Source: Candidatus Berkelbacteria bacterium (GTDB lineage: Bacteria > Patescibacteriota > UBA1384 > UBA12157 > JAENIV01). Taken from it: a stretch of DNA of 15,850 nucleotides. This document shows positions 6,668-14,335 of this stretch, one piece after another (the first letter of the stretch is position 1; every line of letters begins with the position of its first letter). Made by a program: the position numbers and the translations under genes. Below the pieces are notes generated by a model, which searched no databases, was not told the DNA's origin, and saw only the letters and a program-made list of their open reading frames with translations. The stretch lies in assembly GCA_016844295.1 (NCBI GenBank), contig JAENIV010000014.1, forward strand, positions 1-15,850, given 5' to 3'.

Positions 6668-9267
6668 TATGAATCCTTTCTTGGTTTAATGATTCGTCTG
6701 ATTATTAGCGGTATTGACAGAACAATAATAATAAAGACATTTAACCAGCTGCTATATTTTTGAATCGGTGAATTTCCAAGTTTATAATTCATTTCTATTT
6801 GATGAGCCCCTTTAGGCAAATCGAGAGCCATCAGATTTTCAACCCGATAAATTTTGATTTCTTGACCATCTAAATAGGCCTTCCAATAGGGTGAATAAGT
6901 AAAGGAAATTAAAACAGGAGTTGATTCTTCGGCCATATAGGAGAATTTTTTAGATTCCGGTTCCAATGTCTGATTAGAAAAGGTAATTGTTGGAGAATTT
7001 TGTTTAGGACTAACATCGGTATTATGTACAAGTTCTTTAATAAATTCAATTTCTTGGTCGTTATGGGTAAGAAAGGCATGATAATAAAGATTACCGCCTA
7101 TAAACCAGACCTTACTGCTTGTCCCTTCGGGGCCCTCGATTTCTTTATAACCCACAATGTCAGTTTCTTCGTTATTTTCATTCATTTTCAGAACAGATCC
7201 ATCCAAACCCATATAACTCATAAATCCCCATTCTTTAAATGGTTTTTCAGCATAGGTCCCAAAACCAGTTAAATCTTGAATTTCCATTGGTATTTCAATT
7301 TTTGTCGGAATGTTACCCGCACTATCATTGCTTTTTTTCAAAGAAAGGTCATTGGTTATTTTTTTGGGGATTCCCGTTACTCCTAAAAAATAGGGAAGGT
7401 CTTCTAACTTACCTTTTTCGATTCCCTGAAAATCAATCGTTACTTTCCCGCCGCCTTTAGCATATTCCTTAATTAAAGCTTCGGCCTTTTTTTTGTTATG
7501 ATAGCCAAAACCGTAAAGGACCAAACTATCAAAATGTTTTAAAAAATCAAGATCGTAGTCATCAATGAAAGTTGAATTGCCTTGAATGGCCATTAAATTT
7601 TTGTCTGACAGAACCGCGGCGGCGGTATTGGCATAATTGCCAATAATTAAGGTTTTTTCTTTAATCGGGATGATGAATTGCGATGATTCATCTTTATAAT
7701 ATAGGATATAATCTTTCCCCTGATAAACTATCTTAAAGTTGTCTTCTTCCAGTTTTTTAAGGAAATCTAGGGCATAGCCAATTCTTTTTTGGCGAAGCGG
7801 CGAGAAGGCCTGGGGATCTTTTTGGTAAAGTTCTTTATCTGCCTGGAATTCAGCGCGCATCAAAACATAGCGAACATTTTGATACTTGATAGCGTTGATG
7901 GCTTGGTTGCCAAAGTCATATTCAATATCATCAAAAATCCAAGCGATATTAGGACCTGTTCTAGCCAGAGCAAAATACAAACCATCATTAGAGGAAAAAC
8001 CGGTTGCCTCGGCTAATTCGGGCCAAAGCAAAGTGATTCCGAAGGTGGCGTGTACAGGCATAACCCGTCCATCATTCAGGTTAAATTTATTTAATAATTC
8101 TTGTTCGAAAGAAGCCTGTTGTGGACTTGAAAGTTGAGTAAAATGATAGATCTTGTCAGATTGGTAAAGTCCCAGAATTAAAATTACCAGCGCCGCCGCA
8201 ATCTTTACACTAATGATTTTGAAACCGGCGGTTTTTTTAAAATCAATGGCGCTGGCCGTTAAATAAATAAAACCAAAAGTCGCCACATAAATCCAGAGTG
8301 ATGGACGAATAAAGGAAATGACGATAGGGATGGGAGCATTAACTCCTAAACTAAGATAGAATGCCAGCAAAGAGAGTATAAAAAGAGCTGTTTTTTGAGC
8401 CTGACGATTTTGAATAACAGCATAAAAACTAACTAAAATATAAATAACCGGTATGATGTTTTTTAAAAGATAATAAACTGAAAAAAATGAAGTTTGTCTA
8501 AGTGTTTCTCCGCTCATCGCGGACACTTTGCCGTATTCTAAGACAAAAGGAAGAAGGTAAAATGAGACTAAAGCCAGCGCGAATATTTGAGCCGCTAATA
8601 ACATTAAAAAATGGATGCCGGATATTTTTGAAGAAAAAAGGACATAAAGAAAACCATAGAGTACCATCGCGGCCATAATTACTAAACCTACCATTGGATG
8701 GGCTAAGAGTGAGAGACCAAGTAAAAATGCTAAAATCAACAGACGAGAATACCTTCCCTTTTCTAAAAGTTGATTGGTGCAATAAAAGGCGAGCGGTAAA
8801 AAAACTAGAGCCAAGGCTTTTGTTCGAGCTTCAGTGAATACCACTGGAGCGAGAGCCCACATTATAGAACCCAGAAGTGTTGTAAAAAGATTGAATTTTT
8901 TTCTTAAAACAAAAAACATTACTAACGCGCTTAGCAGGGCGATCAGACAAAAGACCAGCGTGCCGGCATAATCAATATTATGAGTCAGCCAATAAATTAC
9001 GATGATGAAAGGGTGAATCAAGGGAGGAGCGTATTTTATTTCAAAATTGTTATACCAATGGGGATCAATTAAAGCTATTTTATGATATTGCTGCCAATAA
9101 TCAGCGATGAATTTTGCCGTATGAGTGAAAGAAAGAGTGTCAATGCCAATGGACGGGCCAGGGGTAAAAAGAACATTTCGAAAAATAAAAGTCACAAAAA
9201 CGATTAAAATTACCAGGGCAATGATGGTCGCCAAGATCGCTTCGATTCTTTTGGGTGGTTTTTCCAT
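6667..9267 (-). CDS. Large multi-spanning membrane protein, PTPS-related/GT-C-like
   Basis: This 866-residue protein has a first membrane helix at about 10-30, followed by an extracytoplasmic loop with an acidic residue (GIDTLSFTH, D43) as in GT-C glycosyltransferases. Some ten further hydrophobic helices run to about residue 375. A large extracytoplasmic region (about 380-835) follows, with a C-terminal beta-rich part (ISFTYSPYWKAYLDGQEI) like that of YfhO and related proteins, then one last membrane helix and a basic end. It resembles proteins annotated '6-pyruvoyl-tetrahydropterin synthase related domain; membrane protein' (PF10131); that name does not mean pterin chemistry. A likely role is transfer of a lipid-linked sugar to an external acceptor. 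It starts immediately after the GT2 stop with an AGAGGA ribosome site that overlaps the stop. Confidence 0.82.
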   Translation of the reverse strand: MEKPPKRIEAILATIIALVILIVFVTFIFRNVLFTPGPSIGIDTLSFTHTAKFIADYWQQYHKIALIDPHWYNNFEIKYAPPLIHPFIIVIYWLTHNIDYAGTLVFCLIALLSALVMFFVLRKKFNLFTTLLGSIMWALAPVVFTEARTKALALVFLPLAFYCTNQLLEKGRYSRLLILAFLLGLSLLAHPMVGLVIMAAMVLYGFLYVLFSSKISGIHFLMLLAAQIFALALVSFYLLPFVLEYGKVSAMSGETLRQTSFFSVYYLLKNIIPVIYILVSFYAVIQNRQAQKTALFILSLLAFYLSLGVNAPIPIVISFIRPSLWIYVATFGFIYLTASAIDFKKTAGFKIISVKIAAALVILILGLYQSDKIYHFTQLSSPQQASFEQELLNKFNLNDGRVMPVHATFGITLLWPELAEATGFSSNDGLYFALARTGPNIAWIFDDIEYDFGNQAINAIKYQNVRYVLMRAEFQADKELYQKDPQAFSPLRQKRIGYALDFLKKLEEDNFKIVYQGKDYILYYKDESSQFIIPIKEKTLIIGNYANTAAAVLSDKNLMAIQGNSTFIDDYDLDFLKHFDSLVLYGFGYHNKKKAEALIKEYAKGGGKVTIDFQGIEKGKLEDLPYFLGVTGIPKKITNDLSLKKSNDSAGNIPTKIEIPMEIQDLTGFGTYAEKPFKEWGFMSYMGLDGSVLKMNENNEETDIVGYKEIEGPEGTSSKVWFIGGNLYYHAFLTHNDQEIEFIKELVHNTDVSPKQNSPTITFSNQTLEPESKKFSYMAEESTPVLISFTYSPYWKAYLDGQEIKIYRVENLMALDLPKGAHQIEMNYKLGNSPIQKYSSWLNVFIIIVLSIPLIIRRIIKPRKDS

Positions 9268-10917
9268 CTATCCTCTTTCCTTAATTTTCTGCTCATTAAA
9301 AACCCCGTCCATTTTTTTTTGTTTAAAGTCAATTTCTCCATTCGAAACTTGTGGGCTAACTTGAATTTTCGCATTTTCTAAACCAAAGTTGTCTAGTTCG
9401 GCGATTTTCTCATCGTAATAAACCGCGGGCGAGGACTTCTGGCCACTGACAAATCGCCAAACCTTCAGACCGAAATTAATCGTTTTCTGATAACTTCCTT
9501 TAACCGACCTCACCGGATTAATCGGGGTTGTCCAGGCCTGCGGTTCTTTGAGTGTATCTAAATAACCAGCAAAGCGAAAATAAAAGGTTAAAAGCCGAAA
9601 GAAGGGTGTTACGAAACAATATTGGATGCTGTTTTTGATGTGTTTCCTCGCTTCTTTGTCAACAACCTGGTAACAATAGCCGGCATTCAAAAAATCTATC
9701 AAAACATAAAAAGCGTACATTAGAAAGATTGCCTCAATAATTAAAGTTGTCGAGTAACCGAAGAGAAAGAAAAGAGGCAAAAGAAAAAGCCAGATAATCC
9801 GGGGAAAACCAAAAGTATGGTCAATCATCAAGAGCGTACTAAGCCAGAGATTGCGCCAAAAGCCTTTGCGAAGATTGCCGTACCAACCTAAGTGCAAACC
9901 AATGACTTCAATCTGTCCCCTGTGCCAACGAATCCTTTGAGCGTAGAACCTTTCAAAAGATAAAACAGGTTTAAGATAAGCCTTGGCGTCGGTGGCAAAC
10001 CCTAAGCGGACATTTTGTCCCTGGAGATTAAGAGTTAAATCAGTGTCTTCGGCAACGGTTCGAGATTGATACATCGACGAATGAAGAATTACCTCCCTTC
10101 GGAAGGCTGAAAAAGCACCGGAAAAAGTGAACATCGACCCGGTGATGTCTTGAAACTGGCGGCCCAATCTAAACGAAGTTAAGTATTCCATAAACTGCGA
10201 TTTTGCAAGAAATTTTTCCTTGCGGGATAATTCCCTTGGTTTATAATGACCGTTCTGGTCCAGAAGATAGTTGCCTTGCAAGCCGCGCTCATAAATTAAC
10301 CGCCAGCCAATTTCAACGTTGCCGGTAACGGCGCCGTATTCTGGTTGAGTGACAAATTTCCTGACCATATTGTAAATGGCATCCGGGGCCAAAAATGACC
10401 GGCAGTCAATATTAATAATAATCTCGCCTTGCGCCAGACGAATGCCGGCGTTGAGAGCCTTGGCCTTGCCTTTTTCGTAACGAACCACCAATCTTAAAAG
10501 TCCGGCGAAGCTGCCAAACTCGTAAGTATGGCCATTAACTACATTCCCATTCCCTTGTTTTAACTGCCAAATCTCTTTCATGTGTTTTTTGACAATATTA
10601 CTGGTCTCGTCGGTCGAACCATTGTCAACGACGATTATTTCCATTTTTTCTTGCGGATAATTCTGAATCTTTAAGTAATCTAAGCATTCGTTGATATTTT
10701 CCTCCTCATTGTAGGTTGGAATGATGACGGAAACTTTGGGCAGAGTCTCCGGATATAGTTTTAACTTACTGGCGATATCGCGTTTGACAATCGTATGATA
10801 CTTTTCGTGAAAAACAATCGTGAGCATGTAAATAAAAGTTAGTATCCCGTCGAAAAGCACCGGAATAATGATCCAAACCCCCCAGAATACGGCTATCATA
10901 AATAAATTGTTATTCAT
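9268..10917 (-). CDS. Membrane GT2 glycosyltransferase, exosortase-G-associated type
   Basis: This 549-residue protein has an N-terminal membrane helix (5-35), a cytoplasmic GT-A domain and C-terminal membrane helices (about 355-410 and 430-450). GT2 motifs are VSVIIPTYNEEENI (62-75), VDNGSTDETSN (97-107), the metal site DCR (171-173), AEDTDL (289-294) and the processive-type QRIRW (327-331). The overall layout matches the glycosyltransferase that travels with the Gram-positive XrtG exosortase (TIGR03111, from memory), and the adjacent gene is indeed XrtG-like. Its start overlaps the exosortase stop by four bases (ATGA). It probably builds a glycan or lipid-linked sugar used on the sorted protein. 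One oddity is Arg at the second position of the usual DxD. The C-terminal tail after 500 is polar and of unknown use. Confidence 0.88.
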   Translation of the reverse strand: MNNNLFMIAVFWGVWIIIPVLFDGILTFIYMLTIVFHEKYHTIVKRDIASKLKLYPETLPKVSVIIPTYNEEENINECLDYLKIQNYPQEKMEIIVVDNGSTDETSNIVKKHMKEIWQLKQGNGNVVNGHTYEFGSFAGLLRLVVRYEKGKAKALNAGIRLAQGEIIINIDCRSFLAPDAIYNMVRKFVTQPEYGAVTGNVEIGWRLIYERGLQGNYLLDQNGHYKPRELSRKEKFLAKSQFMEYLTSFRLGRQFQDITGSMFTFSGAFSAFRREVILHSSMYQSRTVAEDTDLTLNLQGQNVRLGFATDAKAYLKPVLSFERFYAQRIRWHRGQIEVIGLHLGWYGNLRKGFWRNLWLSTLLMIDHTFGFPRIIWLFLLPLFFLFGYSTTLIIEAIFLMYAFYVLIDFLNAGYCYQVVDKEARKHIKNSIQYCFVTPFFRLLTFYFRFAGYLDTLKEPQAWTTPINPVRSVKGSYQKTINFGLKVWRFVSGQKSSPAVYYDEKIAELDNFGLENAKIQVSPQVSNGEIDFKQKKMDGVFNEQKIKERG

Positions 10918-11915
10918 TTATACTCCTCAAATTTTATTAAGTAATTGGCGTTCTGATTGCCTAAGTTTTGAATCTTTAAGCGAACAAGGTCTTGTTGGTT
11001 AACTTCGAATCCTTTTTCGAATAGCCTGCGATCAATGGTAATGTTGTGCCCCTTAACGATTGTGTTATTGGTAAATTCGTTGTTTATATATACATCAATC
11101 CTGAATGGCGCATTTGCCTCAGACATAACAATATTGATTAATCCGAAATTATCCATTGTCAGATCGTAAGTAATTTCCTGGTTTGGTTGGATATTTTTTA
11201 AGGCGGCTGAATGAATTACCTGACTTTGCTCACCTAAAATTTGATTGTCCTTGGATTGTGTTTGCTTTGTTAGATCGGTTTCATCCTGATAAATAATCGG
11301 CCTCCTTGGCTGATCAGATTTAACAAAGGTTTTTTGCCAGTCATTGGATAACTGGAAACTCGCCAATGACAATCCCAAAACCATTAAGATAATAAATCCT
11401 TGCGCATAGGTATTCCGCCACCTCAAAGAATGTCCCGACCGGGCCGTTTGAGATATCGGACTATTGTCATTAATGCTATCGCCAACGGATTTAGCAGACG
11501 GCTTAGTCATCAAAAACCAATAAAGTAAAAGCTCACATATAAAGAAGAAAATTCTTGCTACTCCTGCGTGAGCAATGAAAATGTAGTCGGGTCCAAACTT
11601 ATAAGCCATCAACACAATAATCATCAAGCGCAAAATGTTGATGACATAAGTTACCACCAGACCGAAGATAACCCGTAAAATTCGCTGACGCAGGCTAAAC
11701 AAGGGGTAAAATATTAAGAGGCTGAAAATAATGCTCGATTCCAGAATCGCAGTCTGATCAAGCCCGAAATGCTCGGCCAAGAATACCAGTTGAATGGTAA
11801 ACCCGAAAGCGGCAATTAAGTAATAGAAAAGCCACTGGCGATGTCGGCGAAACACCAGAACAAGTGTCAGCCAGATCGGAAAGATTATAATTGTGGCAAG
11901 TAGTCGTGAATCCAT
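10914..11915 (-). CDS. XrtG-like exosortase family protein with added extracytoplasmic domain
   Basis: This 333-residue protein has about six membrane helices in residues 1-137. The C-terminal half of that core has the exosortase/archaeosortase pattern: ILESSIIFSLLIFYP (57-71), then NILR (93-96), then AHAGVAR (115-121). The Arg (R96) and His (H116) of the proposed catalytic triad are present. Where the family normally has E-C-S/A-G the sequence reads E59-S60-S61; the only cysteine, C127, lies after the His. After a linker come another membrane helix (about 171-188) and a polar, beta-rich domain (about 235-333), not part of a standard exosortase. Exosortases process C-terminal sorting signals of exported proteins. 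The neighbours (XrtG-type GT2, PTPS-related membrane protein, a protein with an IPTL-like tail) support the call; the missing Cys weakens the claim of protease activity. Confidence 0.75.
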   Translation of the reverse strand: MDSRLLATIIIFPIWLTLVLVFRRHRQWLFYYLIAAFGFTIQLVFLAEHFGLDQTAILESSIIFSLLIFYPLFSLRQRILRVIFGLVVTYVINILRLMIIVLMAYKFGPDYIFIAHAGVARIFFFICELLLYWFLMTKPSAKSVGDSINDNSPISQTARSGHSLRWRNTYAQGFIILMVLGLSLASFQLSNDWQKTFVKSDQPRRPIIYQDETDLTKQTQSKDNQILGEQSQVIHSAALKNIQPNQEITYDLTMDNFGLINIVMSEANAPFRIDVYINNEFTNNTIVKGHNITIDRRLFEKGFEVNQQDLVRLKIQNLGNQNANYLIKFEEYK

Positions 11916-11969
11916 GGGTTTATGTTTAAATTTCTAATTATTCTAATTGACCTAATTAACCTAAATGTT

Positions 11970-12008
11970 AAAATCCGAAATTCGAATATCGAAATTCGAA
12001 ACAATATT
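11970..12008 (-). repeat. Dispersed repeat, 3' half (downstream of the four-helix-bundle gene)
   Basis: Bases 11976-12007 are identical over 32 bases to 14209-14240. Both are built of the motif cgaaattcgaat and its variants. In minus-strand orientation this half reads ATTGTTTCGAATTTCG onward and lies after the four-helix-bundle gene. The matching 5' half lies before that gene. Such sequences are a familiar intergenic signature of CPR genomes. Confidence 0.85.
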
Positions 12009-12049
12009 TAAACGCATGCCTAAAGGCAAATTTTCGAAAAATCTAAACA

Positions 12050-12415
12050 TCATTGCGATTTCCTCATAATGGCGCTGAAAATCATCATCAATTCGTTGGC
12101 TTCTCCAAATAACTCTTTTCTCATAAGATCCAACTCTTTATTTCCAGCGACATCCAGCAAACTTAACCAATACTTACTTTCTTTCGCTTCTTTACGGGAG
12201 ATTTTTATTCTCATACAAAAATCCTTTTTGCTTAAAGCTTCATTCGCTTCGATATAGTTAGCGCCAATTGAACCAGATGATCTGACAACCTGTTTAGCAT
12301 CTTCGAAATTGGCTATATTCTTGGGAAGTTGTTTGATAAATTGCCTCACATTTGCAGCAAACCTAAGGGTTCTGTCTTCTAAATCGTATTGTTTTGTATT
12401 TTGAATTTTGGTCAT
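12050..12415 (-). CDS. Four-helix-bundle protein (TIGR02436, S23-like)
   Basis: This 121-residue all-helical protein carries the family landmarks: YDLEDRTLRFAANVRQFIKQLP, VVRSSGSIGANYIEANEALSKKDFCMRIKISRKEAKESKYWL and a closing helix to the C-terminus. It is full length. Relatives are found in intervening sequences of 23S rRNA and as stand-alone genes abundant in CPR genomes; a nucleic-acid-binding role is often assumed but not proven. The first residues (MTKIQNTKQ) are encoded by sequence of repeat character, and the gene sits between the two halves of a dispersed repeat, interrupting the run from surface protein to exosortase. No ribosome site is evident. I read it as a separately mobile gene rather than part of the sorting system. 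Confidence 0.9.
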   Translation of the reverse strand: MTKIQNTKQYDLEDRTLRFAANVRQFIKQLPKNIANFEDAKQVVRSSGSIGANYIEANEALSKKDFCMRIKISRKEAKESKYWLSLLDVAGNKELDLMRKELFGEANELMMIFSAIMRKSQ

Positions 12416-12456
12416 TTGAATTTGTTTCGTATTTCGTGCTTCGTGCTTCGAATTTT
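12416..12456 (-). repeat. Dispersed repeat, 5' half (upstream of the four-helix-bundle gene)
   Basis: In minus-strand orientation it reads CGAAGCACGAAGCACGAAAT then ACGAAACAAATTCAAATG, ending in the start codon of the four-helix-bundle gene. It matches the 5' part of the solo copy (14300-14325), where ACGAAACAAATCCAAAT differs at one base in 17. Together with the 3' half at 11970-12008 it frames the gene. Confidence 0.75.
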
Positions 12457-12462
12457 CCGAAA

Positions 12463-14196
12463 TTAGGTTAATTTATCTTGGTTATTTCTTGTTATTCCAT
12501 CAATCGACCTTTGGTTTGGCATTGTCAGGTGGCGCGTTTGGATTCCACTCTGATAAGTCATACCCTTATTTTGATGGCTATTTGTACTGTCAATTTTGTC
12601 ATTTGGCGGACTCTGAATATCTTTCGGATCAATTTGATCTGGTTTTCCCGGTGACGGCTCGGATTTTTTCCATTTAATGACCCCGGTTTTTATTCCCAGA
12701 AAAACCACGCAACCGATTAAAATTGTAAAAAGCAGTTCTGTCAAAGTCGGCACCAGATTTAATCGTTCATAGGCGAAACCGAAAGGCTCAGTGATAACCG
12801 TGGAAGTATCGGTGGTGATCGGAGAACCGGTTGTTTCAGCGATAGCCGCTAAAGTCGGACTGGCGGCGTAGGTATATTTATAAGCGGTCAAATCGCCGGC
12901 GGCGGTATTTTCCAACCCGAGAAAAAGAATGTTCGACGAGGAAGGGTCGGAATAAGCTTTTATATATCTCGTGGCCGCGCCGGCCGTTGGTGAAGTTCCT
13001 CCGGAAGCAACTGTCCAAGCGCCGCAGGCGTTGGAATAGCGAATGGTCATAGTTACTCCAGTATTAACATCGGCGTAAAGCAAGACCGCCTGGCCGGTGG
13101 TACCGGCGTAAGCCAAATCCATATGGGGGCTGTTATAAGACAAAGTCGAAGTGTCTTCATCCGCCTCCACTGTCCAACCAGAACCGCTCCACCTATACAG
13201 GTGTAAATCGGGAGTTGTCGCGGTATTGTCTAAAGAAGCGCCGACAATACAATTAGAAGAGGTGGCCGGGTCGCCGACTAAACGAATATGTGCTTGATTG
13301 ACCCCCACCGAAGTCGCAGATACTCGGGCGGGGCCTGACCATGTTCCTCCCGACAATTCGGCATAATATGGGTTATAGGTAGTGTTATTGACTGCATCAT
13401 AAATTCTTGTCCATATGACGATTAAATCGTTAGAACTTGTCTCATATGAAAGGTCGAAACCGTCTCTTACGGCATCAACAACCAAACCGAAAGCATTGCC
13501 CGCGCCCGGCTCATTACCCCACGCGGAGCCGCTCCAAACTAAAGCGTTAACATTGTTGCCGGTGGCGGAACTGGTGGAATAAGCAAAACCGATGGTATCG
13601 GTGCCGGGATTTGTCGCTAATTTAACCCAGCGCACGACATCGCCGCTAGTGCGGGCAACGGTAATTGAAGAGGAGCTCCCATCCCAAGTTTGAGTCGAAG
13701 CAGTATAGGCGCGGTATTTAGGAGTGGCCGTGGCGTCTGAATAAACCACCATCGCGTCTCCCGTGGAATCTTCGAAGGCAATATCGAATCCTCGGTAAGT
13801 TGTATTGGTGGTGGTAACTTGCCAAGCAACAGTCCAGTTGGTATTGCTTCCGTCAGATGTCATAATGGTCAGATTGTTGGTGGCGTTGGTCGAAAGCACC
13901 CCGCCGATGAGCAGATCTTGAGTCGGGGAGGCCTTAATTAATGACCAGTTGATTGTCGCGTTGGCGGTAGCGGCATCGGCCGAGGCGGCGAAAGTGTTGG
14001 TGGAATTAGTGTAATAAGAACGTTTCGGCGCGGTGTTAGCGCCATATCCGTAAAATGCGTCGCCATCGCCCGTTACCGAGATAGCCAAAGCCCTTCCCGG
14101 CCAACCGAGAGCGATCATATTGAAAAGCAACAACCAGTAGATGGCGTTGTAAGCCTTTCTGGCGATAGTCTTAAATTGTGGTTTATATTTGGACAT
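12463..14196 (-). CDS. Secreted seven-repeat beta-propeller-like protein with IPTL-CTERM-like sorting signal
   Basis: I start this 577-residue protein at the ATG at 14194-14196, because the upstream in-frame ATGs (14346, 14334) would only add translated repeat sequence. A signal peptide is clear: basic MSKYKPQFKTIARK, a hydrophobic core, then GWPGRALA with cleavage expected near residue 38. Seven repeats of about 50-60 residues follow, each with the form (G/H)(F/M)D(I/L)..., a turn with SS/TG/D, a hydrophobic strand and often W before the next unit. This suggests a seven-bladed propeller exposed outside. At 482-487 stands VPTLTE, then a hydrophobic segment (about 488-507) and KWKK, the layout of an IPTL-CTERM-type exosortase signal. 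A polar tail of 70 residues (508-577) is unusual after such a signal. The gene is visibly richer in G+C than its surroundings. Function beyond a surface role is unknown. Confidence 0.8.
   Translation of the reverse strand: MSKYKPQFKTIARKAYNAIYWLLLFNMIALGWPGRALAISVTGDGDAFYGYGANTAPKRSYYTNSTNTFAASADAATANATINWSLIKASPTQDLLIGGVLSTNATNNLTIMTSDGSNTNWTVAWQVTTTNTTYRGFDIAFEDSTGDAMVVYSDATATPKYRAYTASTQTWDGSSSSITVARTSGDVVRWVKLATNPGTDTIGFAYSTSSATGNNVNALVWSGSAWGNEPGAGNAFGLVVDAVRDGFDLSYETSSNDLIVIWTRIYDAVNNTTYNPYYAELSGGTWSGPARVSATSVGVNQAHIRLVGDPATSSNCIVGASLDNTATTPDLHLYRWSGSGWTVEADEDTSTLSYNSPHMDLAYAGTTGQAVLLYADVNTGVTMTIRYSNACGAWTVASGGTSPTAGAATRYIKAYSDPSSSNILFLGLENTAAGDLTAYKYTYAASPTLAAIAETTGSPITTDTSTVITEPFGFAYERLNLVPTLTELLFTILIGCVVFLGIKTGVIKWKKSEPSPGKPDQIDPKDIQSPPNDKIDSTNSHQNKGMTYQSGIQTRHLTMPNQRSIDGITRNNQDKLT
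12676..12756 (-). other. C-terminal sorting signal of the propeller protein
   Basis: This segment encodes LVPTLTELLFTILIGC and the rest of one hydrophobic helix, followed directly by KWKK. The VPTLTE start resembles the IPTLSEW start of the IPTL-CTERM sorting signal. Motif, membrane helix and basic cluster is the tripartite plan recognised by exosortases. An XrtG-like gene lies about 550 bases downstream of this gene, after the inserted four-helix-bundle gene. An ordinary stop-transfer anchor is the alternative. Confidence 0.6.
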
Positions 14197-14202
14197 CTTG
14201 AT

Positions 14203-14334
14203 AAAATTCGAAATTCGAATATCGAAATTCGAAACAATATCTAAATTCCAAATTCTAATGTTTAAAACATTTCCTTTTTTAAATATTTGGATTTGTTTCG
14301 TGCTTCGGATTTCGTGCTTCGTATTTTTTGTCAT
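14203..14334 (-). repeat. Dispersed repeat, solo full-length copy
   Basis: Read on the minus strand this copy contains both the GAAGCACGAA... 5' half and the ATTGTTTCGAATTTCG... 3' half, joined by about 60 bases. The 3' half is identical over 32 bases with the one downstream of the four-helix-bundle gene. It fills the gap between the tandem-HTH gene and the propeller gene and is open in frame with the latter, which would give a spurious 50-residue N-terminal extension. Confidence 0.8.
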
Positions 14335-14335
14335 A

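Noticed and set aside
8498..8782. A minus-strand 94-residue frame inside the large membrane protein gene
   Set aside because: It overlaps the well-supported 866-residue gene in another frame and has no recognisable features.
6667..9267. A pterin biosynthesis enzyme
   Set aside because: The family name mentions 6-pyruvoyl-tetrahydropterin synthase, but the protein is a multi-spanning membrane protein with no sign of the synthase active site.
11970..14334. The repeated cgaaattcgaat sequences as a CRISPR array
   Set aside because: There are only dispersed copies about 2.2 kb apart with genes between them, no regular spacers and no cas genes.
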